DNA from: a virus
IMG/VR virus record: IMGVR_UViG_3300043621_000060
Span: 1-20,667 of that record
Reading direction: 5' to 3' (one strand)
DNA length: 20,667 nucleotides
Positions 5,818-13,810 of the stretch are shown here, in pieces; positions within the stretch are counted from its first letter, which is position 1; the number at the start of each line of letters is the position of its first letter. The translations under genes were made by a program, and so were the position numbers. A model generated the notes under the pieces. That model saw only the letters and a list, made by a program, of their open reading frames with translations, ran no database searches and was not told the DNA's origin.

Positions 5818-6007
5818 CCACATCGCCATCAAGGTGCGCCTGGAAGCCGGCTTGCGCTCCCTCCAGGCGGCCTACGCCCTGCTCGCTAAGGAGCTTCCAA
5901 AGGACAAGGACGAGGCGCTTCGGACTGCCACCCTGCACGCCCTTGGCGAAACGCACGCCGCCATCCAGCAGTGCGAGACCGCGCGCCGCGAGGCGACCCA
6001 TGGCTGA
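5810..6007 (+). CDS. 65-aa helical protein of unknown function
   Basis: The ATG overlaps the DUF3310 stop (ATGACTGA), and its own stop overlaps the next ATG (ATGGCTGA). The product begins MTDHIAIKVRLEAGLRSLQA and is almost wholly amphipathic helix, with an Ala/Lys/Glu-rich centre and the tail CETARREATHG. No family is recognised. The gene is bracketed by near-identical 35-bp direct repeats that supply the start region at one end and the stop region at the other, so homologous recombination between them would remove exactly this gene while leaving both neighbours intact. Confidence 0.6.
   Translation: MTDHIAIKVRLEAGLRSLQAAYALLAKELPKDKDEALRTATLHALGETHAAIQQCETARREATHG
5973..6007 (+). repeat. 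35-bp direct repeat, right copy
   Basis: This differs from 5783-5817 at three positions and lies exactly 190 bp downstream. A weaker relative, CGCCGCGAGG followed by GCCATGA, occurs at the Lar-like/large terminase junction (6482-6501). Confidence 0.75.
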
Positions 6008-6296
6008 TCCCGTCCGCGTCGTCCTCCGTGCCGTGACCGGCGACGCCCGCTCATTCATGGCCCCGGGTGAATTGGGCTACGATTCCCTTTCCGGCGAGCT
6101 TGTCCTGGCCGGCTTCGGCGGGGCGCCCGCCGCCGCGCGCGTGGCCGCCCCGACCGCCATCGCCTACGTCGAACTGCCCTCCGCCCCAACCACGACCAAC
6201 ATCCCCCCGGGCCGGGCAGCCATCGTTAAGCACGACGGCCAAGTCCGTCTCTACGTCAACGACGCGGGCGTCCTGCGGTCGGTCCTGCTGTCATGA
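6000..6296 (+). CDS. Small putative virion/fibre-associated protein
   Basis: A 98-residue protein. The segment FMAPGELGYDSLSGELVLAG (about 19-38) resembles the short GExGYDxxxGxL beta-hairpin module found at the N terminus of some phage fibre and tropism proteins, and the second half (TTTNIPPGRAAIVKHDGQVR followed by LYVND) looks beta-stranded, like a fibre tip or head-fibre module. It might therefore be an accessory fibre or capsid decoration protein; this is inference from motif style. It starts in the overlap with the 65-aa gene and ends in an ATGA overlap with the Lar-like gene. Confidence 0.55.
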   Translation: MADPVRVVLRAVTGDARSFMAPGELGYDSLSGELVLAGFGGAPAAARVAAPTAIAYVELPSAPTTTNIPPGRAAIVKHDGQVRLYVNDAGVLRSVLLS

Positions 6297-6502
6297 TCAC
6301 CCTCTCGCCCTGTCCCTTCTGCGGCGAAACCCCAGCAACGCCGGCTTGTCTTGTTTTGACCGATCCATCCGGCAAGTGGGGCGCGATCGAATGCACTTAC
6401 TGCGGGGCGCGAAGCCCGGACGTTCGGACCCAATATCAGCCCGTGGAAGCCTGGGGCAACGACGCCGCCAACGAGTGGAACCGCCGCGAGGTGGCGCCAT
6501 GA
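6293..6502 (+). CDS. Lar-like restriction alleviation zinc protein
   Basis: A 69-residue protein with paired Cys knuckles: C7-PF-C10-G and C34-TY-C37-GA, followed by EAWGNDAANEWNRRE. The order CPFCG ... CxxCGA ... A-x-x-x-WNxR is the signature of the Lar/restriction alleviation family, whose founding Rac-prophage member modulates type I restriction-modification; many phage relatives are untested. The ATG overlaps the upstream stop and the TGA overlaps the terminase ATG (both ATGA). Its location directly before the large terminase gene would make it a late product if regulation is shared, which is odd for an anti-restriction factor. Confidence 0.75.
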   Translation: MITLSPCPFCGETPATPACLVLTDPSGKWGAIECTYCGARSPDVRTQYQPVEAWGNDAANEWNRREVAP

Positions 6503-8061
6503 GCGACACCTACGACCGGACCCGCCACCGCCTCATCCTACAGCGTCTCCTGGCCATCTCGGAGGCACAGGACCAACTCATCCCGTTCACCCAACTGATG
6601 ATGCCTACCCCGAAACACCCCGACGACGCGGCCCTCAGCCTCTACACCGCCGAGCGGTTTCACCGCGTGATGGCGGCCGGCCTGGAAGAACTCGAAAAGG
6701 GCACGTTCACGCGCCTCATCATCAATCTGCCCCCGCGCCATGGCAAAACGCAGCTCGCGTCAAAGTCCTTTATTCCGTGGTATGTGGGCAAAAACCCAGG
6801 TAATTCGGTAATATTCGGGACTTACAACGAGAAGTTTTCGGGCGATATCGGCCGCGCCGTCCGGGATATCATGCACCACCCCGCTTATGCCCAAGTATTC
6901 CCCCACGCTGTTCTTAAACAGGACAGTCAAGCCAGCGACCGCCTAGAAACCGACCAGGGCGGAGTTCTTGCCTTTGTTGGGCGCGGGGGCACAACGACTG
7001 GCCGGGGCGGCGACATCCTGATTGTCGATGACCCGACCAAGGACCGCCAGGAAGCCGACAGCCCCACCCTGCGTGACACGACATGGACGTGGTTCACGCA
7101 GATTCTTGGCACCCGCATGATGGACGATCGCGCCCGCGTGCTGCTCATCCAGACCCGCTGGCATGAAGACGACATCGTGGGCCGTTTGACCGATCCCAAG
7201 AACGATTACTACGACGCCGAGGTGGCCGAGAAGTGGAAGATCATCGAACTCCCCGCCCTGGCCCGGGAGGATGACGTGCTGGGGCGCAAGGAGGGCGAGG
7301 CCCTCTGGCCCTCGCGCTTCGGCGTGAGCTTCCTGAAGGACCAGCGCCGCCAAGACCCGCGTGGTTTCAGCGCCCTCTACCAAGGCCGCCCCAGCCCCGA
7401 GACGGGCGCCTTCTTCAAGGCTGAGTGGCTCAAGACCTACAACCCCAGCCAGCTTCCCAAGGGCCTCAGATACTATTGCTCGTCCGACCACGCCGTCTCG
7501 ATCAAGCAGGGCGCGGACAAGACCGTCCTCATGTCGGTCGGTGTGGACGAAGACGACAACATCTACGTCCTGCCTGACACCGTTGTCCGACGCATGGAGG
7601 CGGCCAGCCAGGTCGAGGCCATGCTGACCCTTATTCGTAACCGCCGGCCTCTCTTTTGGTGGGCGGAACGCTCCCAAATCTCCAAGTCTCTCGGCCCTTT
7701 CCTCCGGAAACGAATGTTGGAGGAAGGCACGTTCTGCTCGATCGTGGAAGTCACCCCCGTTCTGGACAAGCAATCCCGGGCGCAGTCCATCCAGGGCCGC
7801 ATGAGCATGGGAAAGGTGTTCTTCCCCGCGCACGCCACCTGGTGGTCGGAAGCTCGCGACCAAATCCTGAAATTCCCGCACGACAGCCACGACGACTTCG
7901 TGGACAGCCTCGCCTACATCGGCCTGGGCCTTGGGCTGCAAACCTCCTTCAAGCCCGCCCAGCGGGCGCAGATCAACAAACCCGGCACGTTCGGGCACCT
8001 CAAGCAACAGCGGGCGGAAGCCGCCCGCGCGGCGCGCCTCAGCGCCAACGGAGGCTGGTAA
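6499..8061 (+). CDS. terL: Terminase large subunit
   Basis: A 520-residue DNA-packaging motor. The ATPase half has NLPPRHGKT (Walker A, residues 76-84), a GTTTGRGGD loop (about 164-172) and Walker B DILIVDD (172-178), then a QTRWHEDD segment typical of this terminase family. The C-terminal nuclease half starts near CSSDHAVSIKQGADKTV with D330 as the likely first metal ligand, continues through WWAERSQ, and ends with the FPHDSHDDFVDSLAY motif (D465, D466, D469). All expected active-site elements are present, so it looks functional. The ATG at 6499 overlaps the upstream stop as ATGA with GAGG 8 nt upstream. It would bind the portal encoded immediately downstream. Confidence 0.96.
   Translation: MSDTYDRTRHRLILQRLLAISEAQDQLIPFTQLMMPTPKHPDDAALSLYTAERFHRVMAAGLEELEKGTFTRLIINLPPRHGKTQLASKSFIPWYVGKNPGNSVIFGTYNEKFSGDIGRAVRDIMHHPAYAQVFPHAVLKQDSQASDRLETDQGGVLAFVGRGGTTTGRGGDILIVDDPTKDRQEADSPTLRDTTWTWFTQILGTRMMDDRARVLLIQTRWHEDDIVGRLTDPKNDYYDAEVAEKWKIIELPALAREDDVLGRKEGEALWPSRFGVSFLKDQRRQDPRGFSALYQGRPSPETGAFFKAEWLKTYNPSQLPKGLRYYCSSDHAVSIKQGADKTVLMSVGVDEDDNIYVLPDTVVRRMEAASQVEAMLTLIRNRRPLFWWAERSQISKSLGPFLRKRMLEEGTFCSIVEVTPVLDKQSRAQSIQGRMSMGKVFFPAHATWWSEARDQILKFPHDSHDDFVDSLAYIGLGLGLQTSFKPAQRAQINKPGTFGHLKQQRAEAARAARLSANGGW
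8050..8054 (+). promoter_or_regulatory. Strong ribosome binding site for the portal gene
   Basis: GGAGG lies 9 nt upstream of ATG 8064 and is located inside the last codons of the large terminase gene. It decides the portal start against in-frame upstream starts. Confidence 0.7.
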
Positions 8062-8063
8062 CA

Positions 8064-10385
8064 ATGTCTGGCTTTAACGGGTTCATCCCCTCGCCCACGG
8101 TGCCGGGCGCTCTGGAAGCAGACCCTGGCTTCGCCCAGGCTGCTCAGGCCGGCATCCAGGCAGACCCGAACGCGCCCCAGGCAGACAAGATACCGCGCGA
8201 GCTACCGGACCCGTCGCTGGCCCGGCGGCGCCTTGTCACTCGCTGGCAGGACCGTGTGACCCGGGGCCGCAAGCATTTCGCCCGCGATTTCGAGCGGATG
8301 AAGGCGAACACCGAGTTTGTCCTGGGCGCGCAGTGGGAGGAGGGCAAGCCCCTCACCGGCAATGAGGCCAAAGACAACCGCTATGTGGCCAACGTCGCCC
8401 TGCGCCACGTCCAGCAGACGGTCGCGACCTTGTATCCCACCAATCCGACCGTCAAATTCGTCGCCCGCGAGAAGATGATCGCCACCGTCTGGGATGGCGA
8501 CATGACCACCCTCGCGGCGGCCCAGCAGAAGATGCAGATGGACGCCCAGGCGCAGGCGATCGGCCTCCCTCCCATGCCGCCCGATCCCCAGACGATGGCC
8601 GTCATGCGCGATTTCGTGGCCGTCCAGACCTACGGCAAAATGATCCGGCGCGTTGGCAAGACCATGGAAATCCTGTGGGACTACAACGTTGACGAACAGG
8701 TGCATCCGTTCAAGAGCATGATGAAGCTGACCCTTCGCCGGGCGGTCATCACGGGTGTTGGCTACATCAAGCTGGGCTTCCAGCGCGCGATGAAATTGTC
8801 CCCCGAAATCGAGAACCGCATCGCGGACATGAGCGAGCGCCTCGCCACCATCGAGCGCATCTCGGCCGACATCGCGGACGACAAGACCGATACCGACAGC
8901 GCCGAGGCGGAACAGCTTCGGCTGTCGATCCAGGCCATGGCCGCAGACAATCAGGTGGTTGTCCGTGAGGGCCTGGCGTTCGACTACCCCGATTCCTGGT
9001 CGCTCATCCCAGACCCCCGCTGCCGGTCCCTGAAGGGCTTTCTCGGTGCCGATTGGGTCGCCCAGGAATACCTCTTGTCCCCGGACGAGGTGGAGGAAAT
9101 CTACAAGGTCGATGTCCGCAAGGGCTATCTCGCCTACGCCCCGGACGGCCTCTCCCCCGGGGGCAATGCCATCACCACCGGCCATACCAAGGCGGGTGGC
9201 ACGGACAACGGCACCGACAGCGACCGCGACGGCGGGCGGGATATGTGCTGCGTCTGGGAGATTTGGTCGCGCAAGGATGGCCTCGTCTATACCGTCTGCG
9301 ACGGCTATCCCGACTTCCTCTTGGAGCCGCACCCGCCCGAAACATTTTGCGACGCCTGGTGGCCCTGGCATGTCATTCTGTTCAACGAAGCATATCACGC
9401 TAAACGCTTGTTTCCGCTATCTAATATAGATCTGATCCGCGACATGCAGATGGAAATCAATCGTGCCCGTCAGGGGCTGCGCGAGCAGCGCCAGGCCAAC
9501 CGCCCGGCCATGGTCACGGCGGCCGGGTCTATGGAGCAGGGAGACAAGGACAAGATCGCCACGCGGCCCGCGAACGCCTTGATCGAGTTGAACGCCTTGC
9601 AGCCCGGGCAAAAAGTGGACGACCTCCTGCAAGCTCTCGAAATGCCGGCCATCAAGCCCGAACTCTATGAGACGGCCGGGGCCATGGAAGACATGCTGCG
9701 GGTGCTTGGCAACCAGGCGGCCGACACCGGCTCCACGTCGGGCGCCACCGCCACCGAAGCCTCTCTGGCCGAGGCAAGCCAGCACAGCGCGCAGTCCAGT
9801 GTGATGGACGATCTGGATGATGTCCTCTCCCAACTCGCCCGCAACGGCGGCCAGATCATGCTCCTGAATATCTCGGCCGAGGTGGTGAACGATGTCGTCG
9901 GGCCGGGCGCCGTGTGGCCCACGCTGGACAAGACAACGGTCGCGAAGAACGTCTACCTCGAAGTCGAGGCAGGTAGCTCCGGGCGGCCCAACAAGCAGGC
10001 CGACATCCAGAACCTCGTCCAGCTTATCCCCCTGCTACAGCGCATCCCGGGCGTCTCGCCGGAGTGGATGTCCAGGGAAATCCTGCGCCGGATGGACGAC
10101 CGGATGGACCTCACGGACGCCTTCGCGCAGGGCATCCCAAGCATGGAGCAAATGAACCGGGGCGGTATGCCTGGCATGGGCGCGGGCGCCGGGCCGCCCG
10201 ACGCCGGGGGTGCCAGCGACCCGAGCGCCCAAGGCGCCCAAGGCGCGTCCAACAGCCAGGCCGGGCCTCCTACGAACGGCATGATGCGCCCGCGCGATCT
10301 CCCGACCAGCGCCGAGACAATGCCACAGGCGGGCCAGCCCATGGGCGTCCAGCCCACCCCCGGCACAGGAATGGCAACGCCTTAG
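8064..10385 (+). CDS. Portal protein
   Basis: A 773-residue protein directly after the large terminase. Recognisable portal features are the early QWEEGKPLTGNEAKDNRYVA segment (about 94-113), RHVQQTVATLYPTNPTVKF, a long helical region (about 240-300) and the stretch containing DMQMEINRARQGLREQRQAN (about 457-476), as in portals of podoviruses with P22-like or related head-to-tail machinery. The last ~90 residues are Gly/Met/Pro/Gln-rich low complexity. The ATG at 8064 has GGAGG 9 nt upstream. It forms the dodecameric ring through which DNA is packaged and ejected. Portal identity rests on length, gene order and these motifs; the exact subfamily is not fixed. Confidence 0.88.
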   Translation: MSGFNGFIPSPTVPGALEADPGFAQAAQAGIQADPNAPQADKIPRELPDPSLARRRLVTRWQDRVTRGRKHFARDFERMKANTEFVLGAQWEEGKPLTGNEAKDNRYVANVALRHVQQTVATLYPTNPTVKFVAREKMIATVWDGDMTTLAAAQQKMQMDAQAQAIGLPPMPPDPQTMAVMRDFVAVQTYGKMIRRVGKTMEILWDYNVDEQVHPFKSMMKLTLRRAVITGVGYIKLGFQRAMKLSPEIENRIADMSERLATIERISADIADDKTDTDSAEAEQLRLSIQAMAADNQVVVREGLAFDYPDSWSLIPDPRCRSLKGFLGADWVAQEYLLSPDEVEEIYKVDVRKGYLAYAPDGLSPGGNAITTGHTKAGGTDNGTDSDRDGGRDMCCVWEIWSRKDGLVYTVCDGYPDFLLEPHPPETFCDAWWPWHVILFNEAYHAKRLFPLSNIDLIRDMQMEINRARQGLREQRQANRPAMVTAAGSMEQGDKDKIATRPANALIELNALQPGQKVDDLLQALEMPAIKPELYETAGAMEDMLRVLGNQAADTGSTSGATATEASLAEASQHSAQSSVMDDLDDVLSQLARNGGQIMLLNISAEVVNDVVGPGAVWPTLDKTTVAKNVYLEVEAGSSGRPNKQADIQNLVQLIPLLQRIPGVSPEWMSREILRRMDDRMDLTDAFAQGIPSMEQMNRGGMPGMGAGAGPPDAGGASDPSAQGAQGASNSQAGPPTNGMMRPRDLPTSAETMPQAGQPMGVQPTPGTGMATP

Positions 10386-10395
10386 CCGCGTAAAG

Positions 10396-10428
10396 TTTGT
10401 TGTGTTTGTCCATGGGCGGATATAGACA
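10396..10428 (+). promoter_or_regulatory. Repeated 33-bp promoter-like element, copy B
   Basis: Same pattern as copy A at 2357-2389 (TTTGTTGT-N-TTTGTCC-N9-T-R-TAGACA) with identical spacing. Read as a promoter, TTGTTG (10397-10402) and TATAGA (10421-10426) are 18 bp apart. It ends 24 nt before the scaffold TTG start, in the only sizeable gap (10386-10452) between portal and capsid genes, where a separate late promoter for scaffold and capsid would make sense. Confidence 0.55.
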
Positions 10429-10439
10429 GCAAGGACAAT

Positions 10440-10444
10440 AGGAG
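10440..10444 (+). promoter_or_regulatory. Ribosome binding site that fixes a TTG start
   Basis: AGGAG is followed, after 8 nt, by TTG at 10453. No ATG or GTG in frame has comparable support, so the rare TTG start is accepted. That TTG is itself part of a TTGTCC word. Confidence 0.7.
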
Positions 10445-10452
10445 AACATCCG

Positions 10453-11547
10453 TTGTCCGACGCGCTAAATTCGTCTTCGTCAGGCGATACAGGTAACGGC
10501 CATCCCGAGGCCGCAGACGCTTCCGGCGCGCCAGCGCCGGAAACGGCGGCGGCAGCCCCGGAGGCCAGCCAGGACCAAGGCGCGAGTGACGCGGCTTCGC
10601 CAGCCGCAGACCCGGTATCCGACCGCGCCGCCCTGCTTGCAGTGGTAAAGGACGCGGTAGCCAAACCCGAAGACAAGGCCGCGCAGGCCGAGACAACGGA
10701 CAAGGCGTCAGATGCCGCAAGTAGTCCGACCACGACGGCTCAAACGCCCGCTGCGCCCGATCCGAATGCTGACCCGACCGAGCAAGAGCTTCAGGGCTAC
10801 AAACCCTCGACGCGCAAGCTGATCGCCAAGCTGACGACCGCCCGCAACGACGCGCGCGAGCAATTCGACCGTGTTCAACCCGAACTGGCCGCTCATCGAG
10901 AGCTAGTTGGCTATCTACAGCGCCACCAGTTGGCCGCCGAAGATGTCAACCTGCTGTTGGGCGTCGGTGCCGCGTTGCGCCGAGGCGATTTCAAAGCGTT
11001 TCTGGATGGCATCGAGCCTTATCGGCAAGTCGCCCGCCAGTCACTTGGCCTGGACGTATCGCCCGACTTGCAAGCGCAAGTGGACGAAGGAACGATCAGC
11101 CCAGAGTTCGCAGCGGAGCTTACCAAAACTCGCCTTGAGGCGGCCCGAAGCCGCGTCGAGGCCAGCACGCAGCAAGACCGACACGCCGCTAGGGATCAGG
11201 ACGCTCACCAAAACGCCCTCCGTCTGGCCATCGACGGGTGGGAATCACAGGTGCGGTCGCGTGACCCGGACTACGCCCGCAAGGAGCTATTTGTGCGGCG
11301 TGCGTCGCAGGCCCTGTTGTCCGAGTTTGGCGCTCCCCGGAGCGCCCAAGAAGCCGTGCAACTGGCGCAGCGAGCTTACGACGAAGTGAGCAAAGGGTTC
11401 GGGGCGATTCGGCCCCCGCGCCAGCCCACCCGTCCCACGCCGAACGGTTTCTCCACCCCCTCACTCGGCGCTGCCGCCGAACCGCGGACCCTATTGGAAG
11501 CTGCAAAGCTTGCATTGTCCCGGACGCGGGCGGGTAGCGAAGCGTAA
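10453..11547 (+). CDS. Scaffold-like capsid assembly protein
   Basis: A 364-residue protein between portal and major capsid genes. Residues 1-110 are highly Ala/Pro/Asp/Glu-rich and probably disordered; about 110-330 are charged helix with coiled-coil character (KLTTARNDAREQFDRVQPEL, then TRLEAARSRVEASTQQ); the tail is basic and Pro-rich (IRPPRQPTRPTP). This architecture and position are those of internal scaffolds that line the procapsid and leave before maturation. No protease motif is seen. The TTG start is supported by AGGAG. Sequence matches for scaffolds are weak by nature, so the call rests on context. Confidence 0.75.
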   Translation: MSDALNSSSSGDTGNGHPEAADASGAPAPETAAAAPEASQDQGASDAASPAADPVSDRAALLAVVKDAVAKPEDKAAQAETTDKASDAASSPTTTAQTPAAPDPNADPTEQELQGYKPSTRKLIAKLTTARNDAREQFDRVQPELAAHRELVGYLQRHQLAAEDVNLLLGVGAALRRGDFKAFLDGIEPYRQVARQSLGLDVSPDLQAQVDEGTISPEFAAELTKTRLEAARSRVEASTQQDRHAARDQDAHQNALRLAIDGWESQVRSRDPDYARKELFVRRASQALLSEFGAPRSAQEAVQLAQRAYDEVSKGFGAIRPPRQPTRPTPNGFSTPSLGAAAEPRTLLEAAKLALSRTRAGSEA

Positions 11548-11562
11548 TCGGACCCAAACAAC

Positions 11563-12675
11563 ATGGCTTTCACAGCCGGAGAACTGACCAACATCAGTAA
11601 CGCTGCCCTTGACTTCTATATGAACAAGGGAAAGACCTTCAAGCAGTCCATCCAGGCCAAGCCAATGCTTGCCCTCATGGAAGCGGGGAAAAAGACCTTT
11701 CCGGGCGGCAAGGGCAGTATTTCCCTTGGCGTGAAGGGGGTCTACGGCGCGGCGGGCGTGAACGATAGCGTTGTTGGTTACACCCACAACGACACCGTGA
11801 ACTTCTATACGCCCGCCAATATCCAGCGGGCCAACTTCCCGTGGCGGGAACACCACATCGGTCTGACGCTCACTCATACTGAGTTGAAGATCGACGGTAT
11901 CTCAGTCACGGACGAGACGGGTGACGGTTCCAGCACCAGCCAGCACTCTGACCGGGACATGACTGTTCTTGTCGGGTTGCTGGAAGACAAGCTGGATGAC
12001 TTTGGCGAGCAGTATTCGCGCACCATGAATACCCTCCTGTGGGGTGATGGGGTCTCGGATGCCAAAGCCCTGGCCGGCATTCGCAGCATCATCACCGCGA
12101 CCCCCGGCACGGGCGTCGTGGGCGGCCTCTCCCGCGTCACCTACCCGTGGTGGCGTAACCGCTCCCGCACGGCGGCCATGGCCGCCGCGATTGTGGGCAC
12201 CCCTGGCCTCGCGGCCTGGGGCGGCGATGCCGTGACCAGCGCCCCAACGGATGGCGGCGTGCTGCTTCAGGCGCTCACCAAGGAATACCTCCAGCTTTGC
12301 CGCTACGGCGCCCGCCCGAACAAGGCGTTCGCTGGCAGCGACTTCCTGGCGGCGTTGCAGAAGGAGCGCCGGGCGAACGGCACCTACAGCCAGACTGGCT
12401 TCGACAAGAGCCAGTCCATCAACGTGGGGGATAGCATCCTCCCCGGTGGCGCGGTGCCGGAGTACGATCCTACCCTTGATGATCTTGGCCTGTCCAAGCG
12501 CATGTATTGGTGGGACAGCCGGCATATCTACCTGATGGCAATGGAAGGCGAGTGGAACCACCAGTTCACGCCGTCCAGGCCAACTAACCAGTTCGCCATG
12601 TACAAATCACTTACCCATACTGGCCAGTTGGTTACTCAGCAGATGAACGGCGCGCTCGTCATCGACATCACTTAA
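11563..12675 (+). CDS. Major capsid protein
   Basis: A 370-residue protein following the scaffold. It begins MAFTAGELTNISNAALDFYM, includes the KTFPGGKGSISLGVKGVY segment (about 45-62), a NFPWREHHIGLTLTHTELKIDG stretch (about 90-110), the long acidic helix LLEDKLDDFGEQYSRTMNTLLWGDG (about 145-168) and ends with QFTPSRPTNQF and a beta-rich tail. This fits HK97-fold phage coat proteins of the group in which helix and peripheral segments follow this order; the fold is inferred from family resemblance and gene order. Only a weak GGA about 10 nt before the ATG is visible, which is surprising for such an abundant product; coupling with the scaffold gene (gap 15 nt) may compensate. Confidence 0.88.
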   Translation: MAFTAGELTNISNAALDFYMNKGKTFKQSIQAKPMLALMEAGKKTFPGGKGSISLGVKGVYGAAGVNDSVVGYTHNDTVNFYTPANIQRANFPWREHHIGLTLTHTELKIDGISVTDETGDGSSTSQHSDRDMTVLVGLLEDKLDDFGEQYSRTMNTLLWGDGVSDAKALAGIRSIITATPGTGVVGGLSRVTYPWWRNRSRTAAMAAAIVGTPGLAAWGGDAVTSAPTDGGVLLQALTKEYLQLCRYGARPNKAFAGSDFLAALQKERRANGTYSQTGFDKSQSINVGDSILPGGAVPEYDPTLDDLGLSKRMYWWDSRHIYLMAMEGEWNHQFTPSRPTNQFAMYKSLTHTGQLVTQQMNGALVIDIT

Positions 12676-12700
12676 CCGCTTCTATACTAAGGGGGCCACC

Positions 12701-13102
12701 GTGCCACACTTTCAGCTACTTGAGTGCATGGTGGCCCTCGGAGGCGATGAGGGTCAGATCGTTCATCGCACGCAGGACAATCCGATCACCTACCCGGAGA
12801 TGCTTGTCCTGACCTACCTGCACGGCGAGAACGCCGTGAGTGACGCCTACGCGCTTGGCAGCATCGAGCGCGAGAACATGGACGAACTGGAACGGCTGCG
12901 CGTCACCTATGGCAAGCTGGCCATCACCGACGTTTTCCCGGGCATCAAACCCAGGCTGCCCGCCCAGGACACCCGGATCAAATCCCGCACAGCGCCCACC
13001 GCGCCCAAGCGCAAGCCCCTGCCTGCGCGCCAGGAGGAGCTTGAGGACGACGGCGAGGGCGTGCCCCGGGCGCGTGAGCTTGTCTCGGACGATGGCGAAT
13101 AA
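12701..13102 (+). CDS. Small protein downstream of the coat gene
   Basis: A 133-residue protein starting at GTG 12701, with AAGGGGG 7 nt upstream. The N-terminal 95 residues are compact, with PITYPEMLVLTYLHGENAV; the C-terminal ~40 residues are a Lys/Arg/Pro-rich then acidic tail (TAPKRKPLPARQEELEDDGE), likely disordered. Proteins of this size immediately after the coat gene in podoviruses are often conserved but of unknown function, perhaps linking capsid and connector. A TATACT in the 25-nt gap before it is noted, but there is no convincing -35 box. Confidence 0.65.
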   Translation: MPHFQLLECMVALGGDEGQIVHRTQDNPITYPEMLVLTYLHGENAVSDAYALGSIERENMDELERLRVTYGKLAITDVFPGIKPRLPAQDTRIKSRTAPTAPKRKPLPARQEELEDDGEGVPRARELVSDDGE

Positions 13103-13104
13103 CC

Positions 13105-13809
13105 ATGGCCGAGAAGCAGCTACGCGAGTTGCTGACGGCGCTGCGCGCCGAGTGCGGCCACAGCACCAATGTCGCTCACGGTCTGAACGACCGGGAATCC
13201 ATGGTCTACCTGCTTGATCGGACCCAGACAGACCTGATCGAAAGCTATGACTGGCCCAGCCTACAGGTGGACCGGGATGTCACCCTGGCGACCGATCAAC
13301 GGTTCTACCCCTATCCCGCCGATCTGCGGTTTGAGGACATCAATATCGTCTGGCTGATGGACACGGCTCAGACCTTCACCCTTGAATACGATATCACGCC
13401 CAATCTGCTCACGATCTACAACTCGGACGCAGGCATCACCGGCTGGCCGCCCCAGCGTTGGCTTCACCGGCCTGATACCAACTCTTTCGAGGTCTGGCCG
13501 ATCCCGGACGGCAGCGCCAACCAGGGCCGCTTGCGCCTGCGGGGGACAATGACGGTCCCACAAATGATTGAAGACAGTGATGTCTGCGTTCTCCCCTGGC
13601 GCATCATTGTCTTGACCGCCGCCTCCGAGGTTCTCGCCCAGGAGGAAGACCCCGCCGCCGCCGTGAAGGCCCGCCGGGCGGGCGAACTGATCCGCCGCTA
13701 TCGCGTGCGCCTTGGCAGCCACAAGACGGGCGTCACACCCTACGGCGACCCACCCGGCCGGTTCCCGGGACACGTTGGGGACTATCGCCCGGCGGTCGGG
13801 CGCCGATGA
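13105..13809 (+). CDS. Head-tail adaptor (tail accessory/connector) protein
   Basis: A 234-residue protein. The N-terminal helix-rich region (LTALRAECGHSTNVAHGLND, then LLDRTQTDLIESYDWPSLQV) followed by RDVTLATDQRFYPYPADLRF and a beta-rich centre (YDITPN...SFEVWPIPDGS) is the arrangement of phage adaptor proteins that dock below the portal in P22-like and T7-like tails. The Arg-rich C terminus (KARRAGELIRRYRVRLGSHK) may contact DNA or portal. It starts 2 nt after the previous stop and is followed directly by the tail stabiliser, as expected for the connector complex. Confidence 0.75.
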   Translation: MAEKQLRELLTALRAECGHSTNVAHGLNDRESMVYLLDRTQTDLIESYDWPSLQVDRDVTLATDQRFYPYPADLRFEDINIVWLMDTAQTFTLEYDITPNLLTIYNSDAGITGWPPQRWLHRPDTNSFEVWPIPDGSANQGRLRLRGTMTVPQMIEDSDVCVLPWRIIVLTAASEVLAQEEDPAAAVKARRAGELIRRYRVRLGSHKTGVTPYGDPPGRFPGHVGDYRPAVGRR

Positions 13810-13810
13810 T

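Noticed and set aside
6943-9398. Long leftward frames over the large terminase and portal genes
   Set aside because: Both opposing rightward genes have family motifs across their whole length; the leftward products show none.
12676-12700. TATACT as a promoter for the gene after the coat protein
   Set aside because: Only a -10-like hexamer is seen; no -35 box at a workable distance and the gap is only 25 nt.
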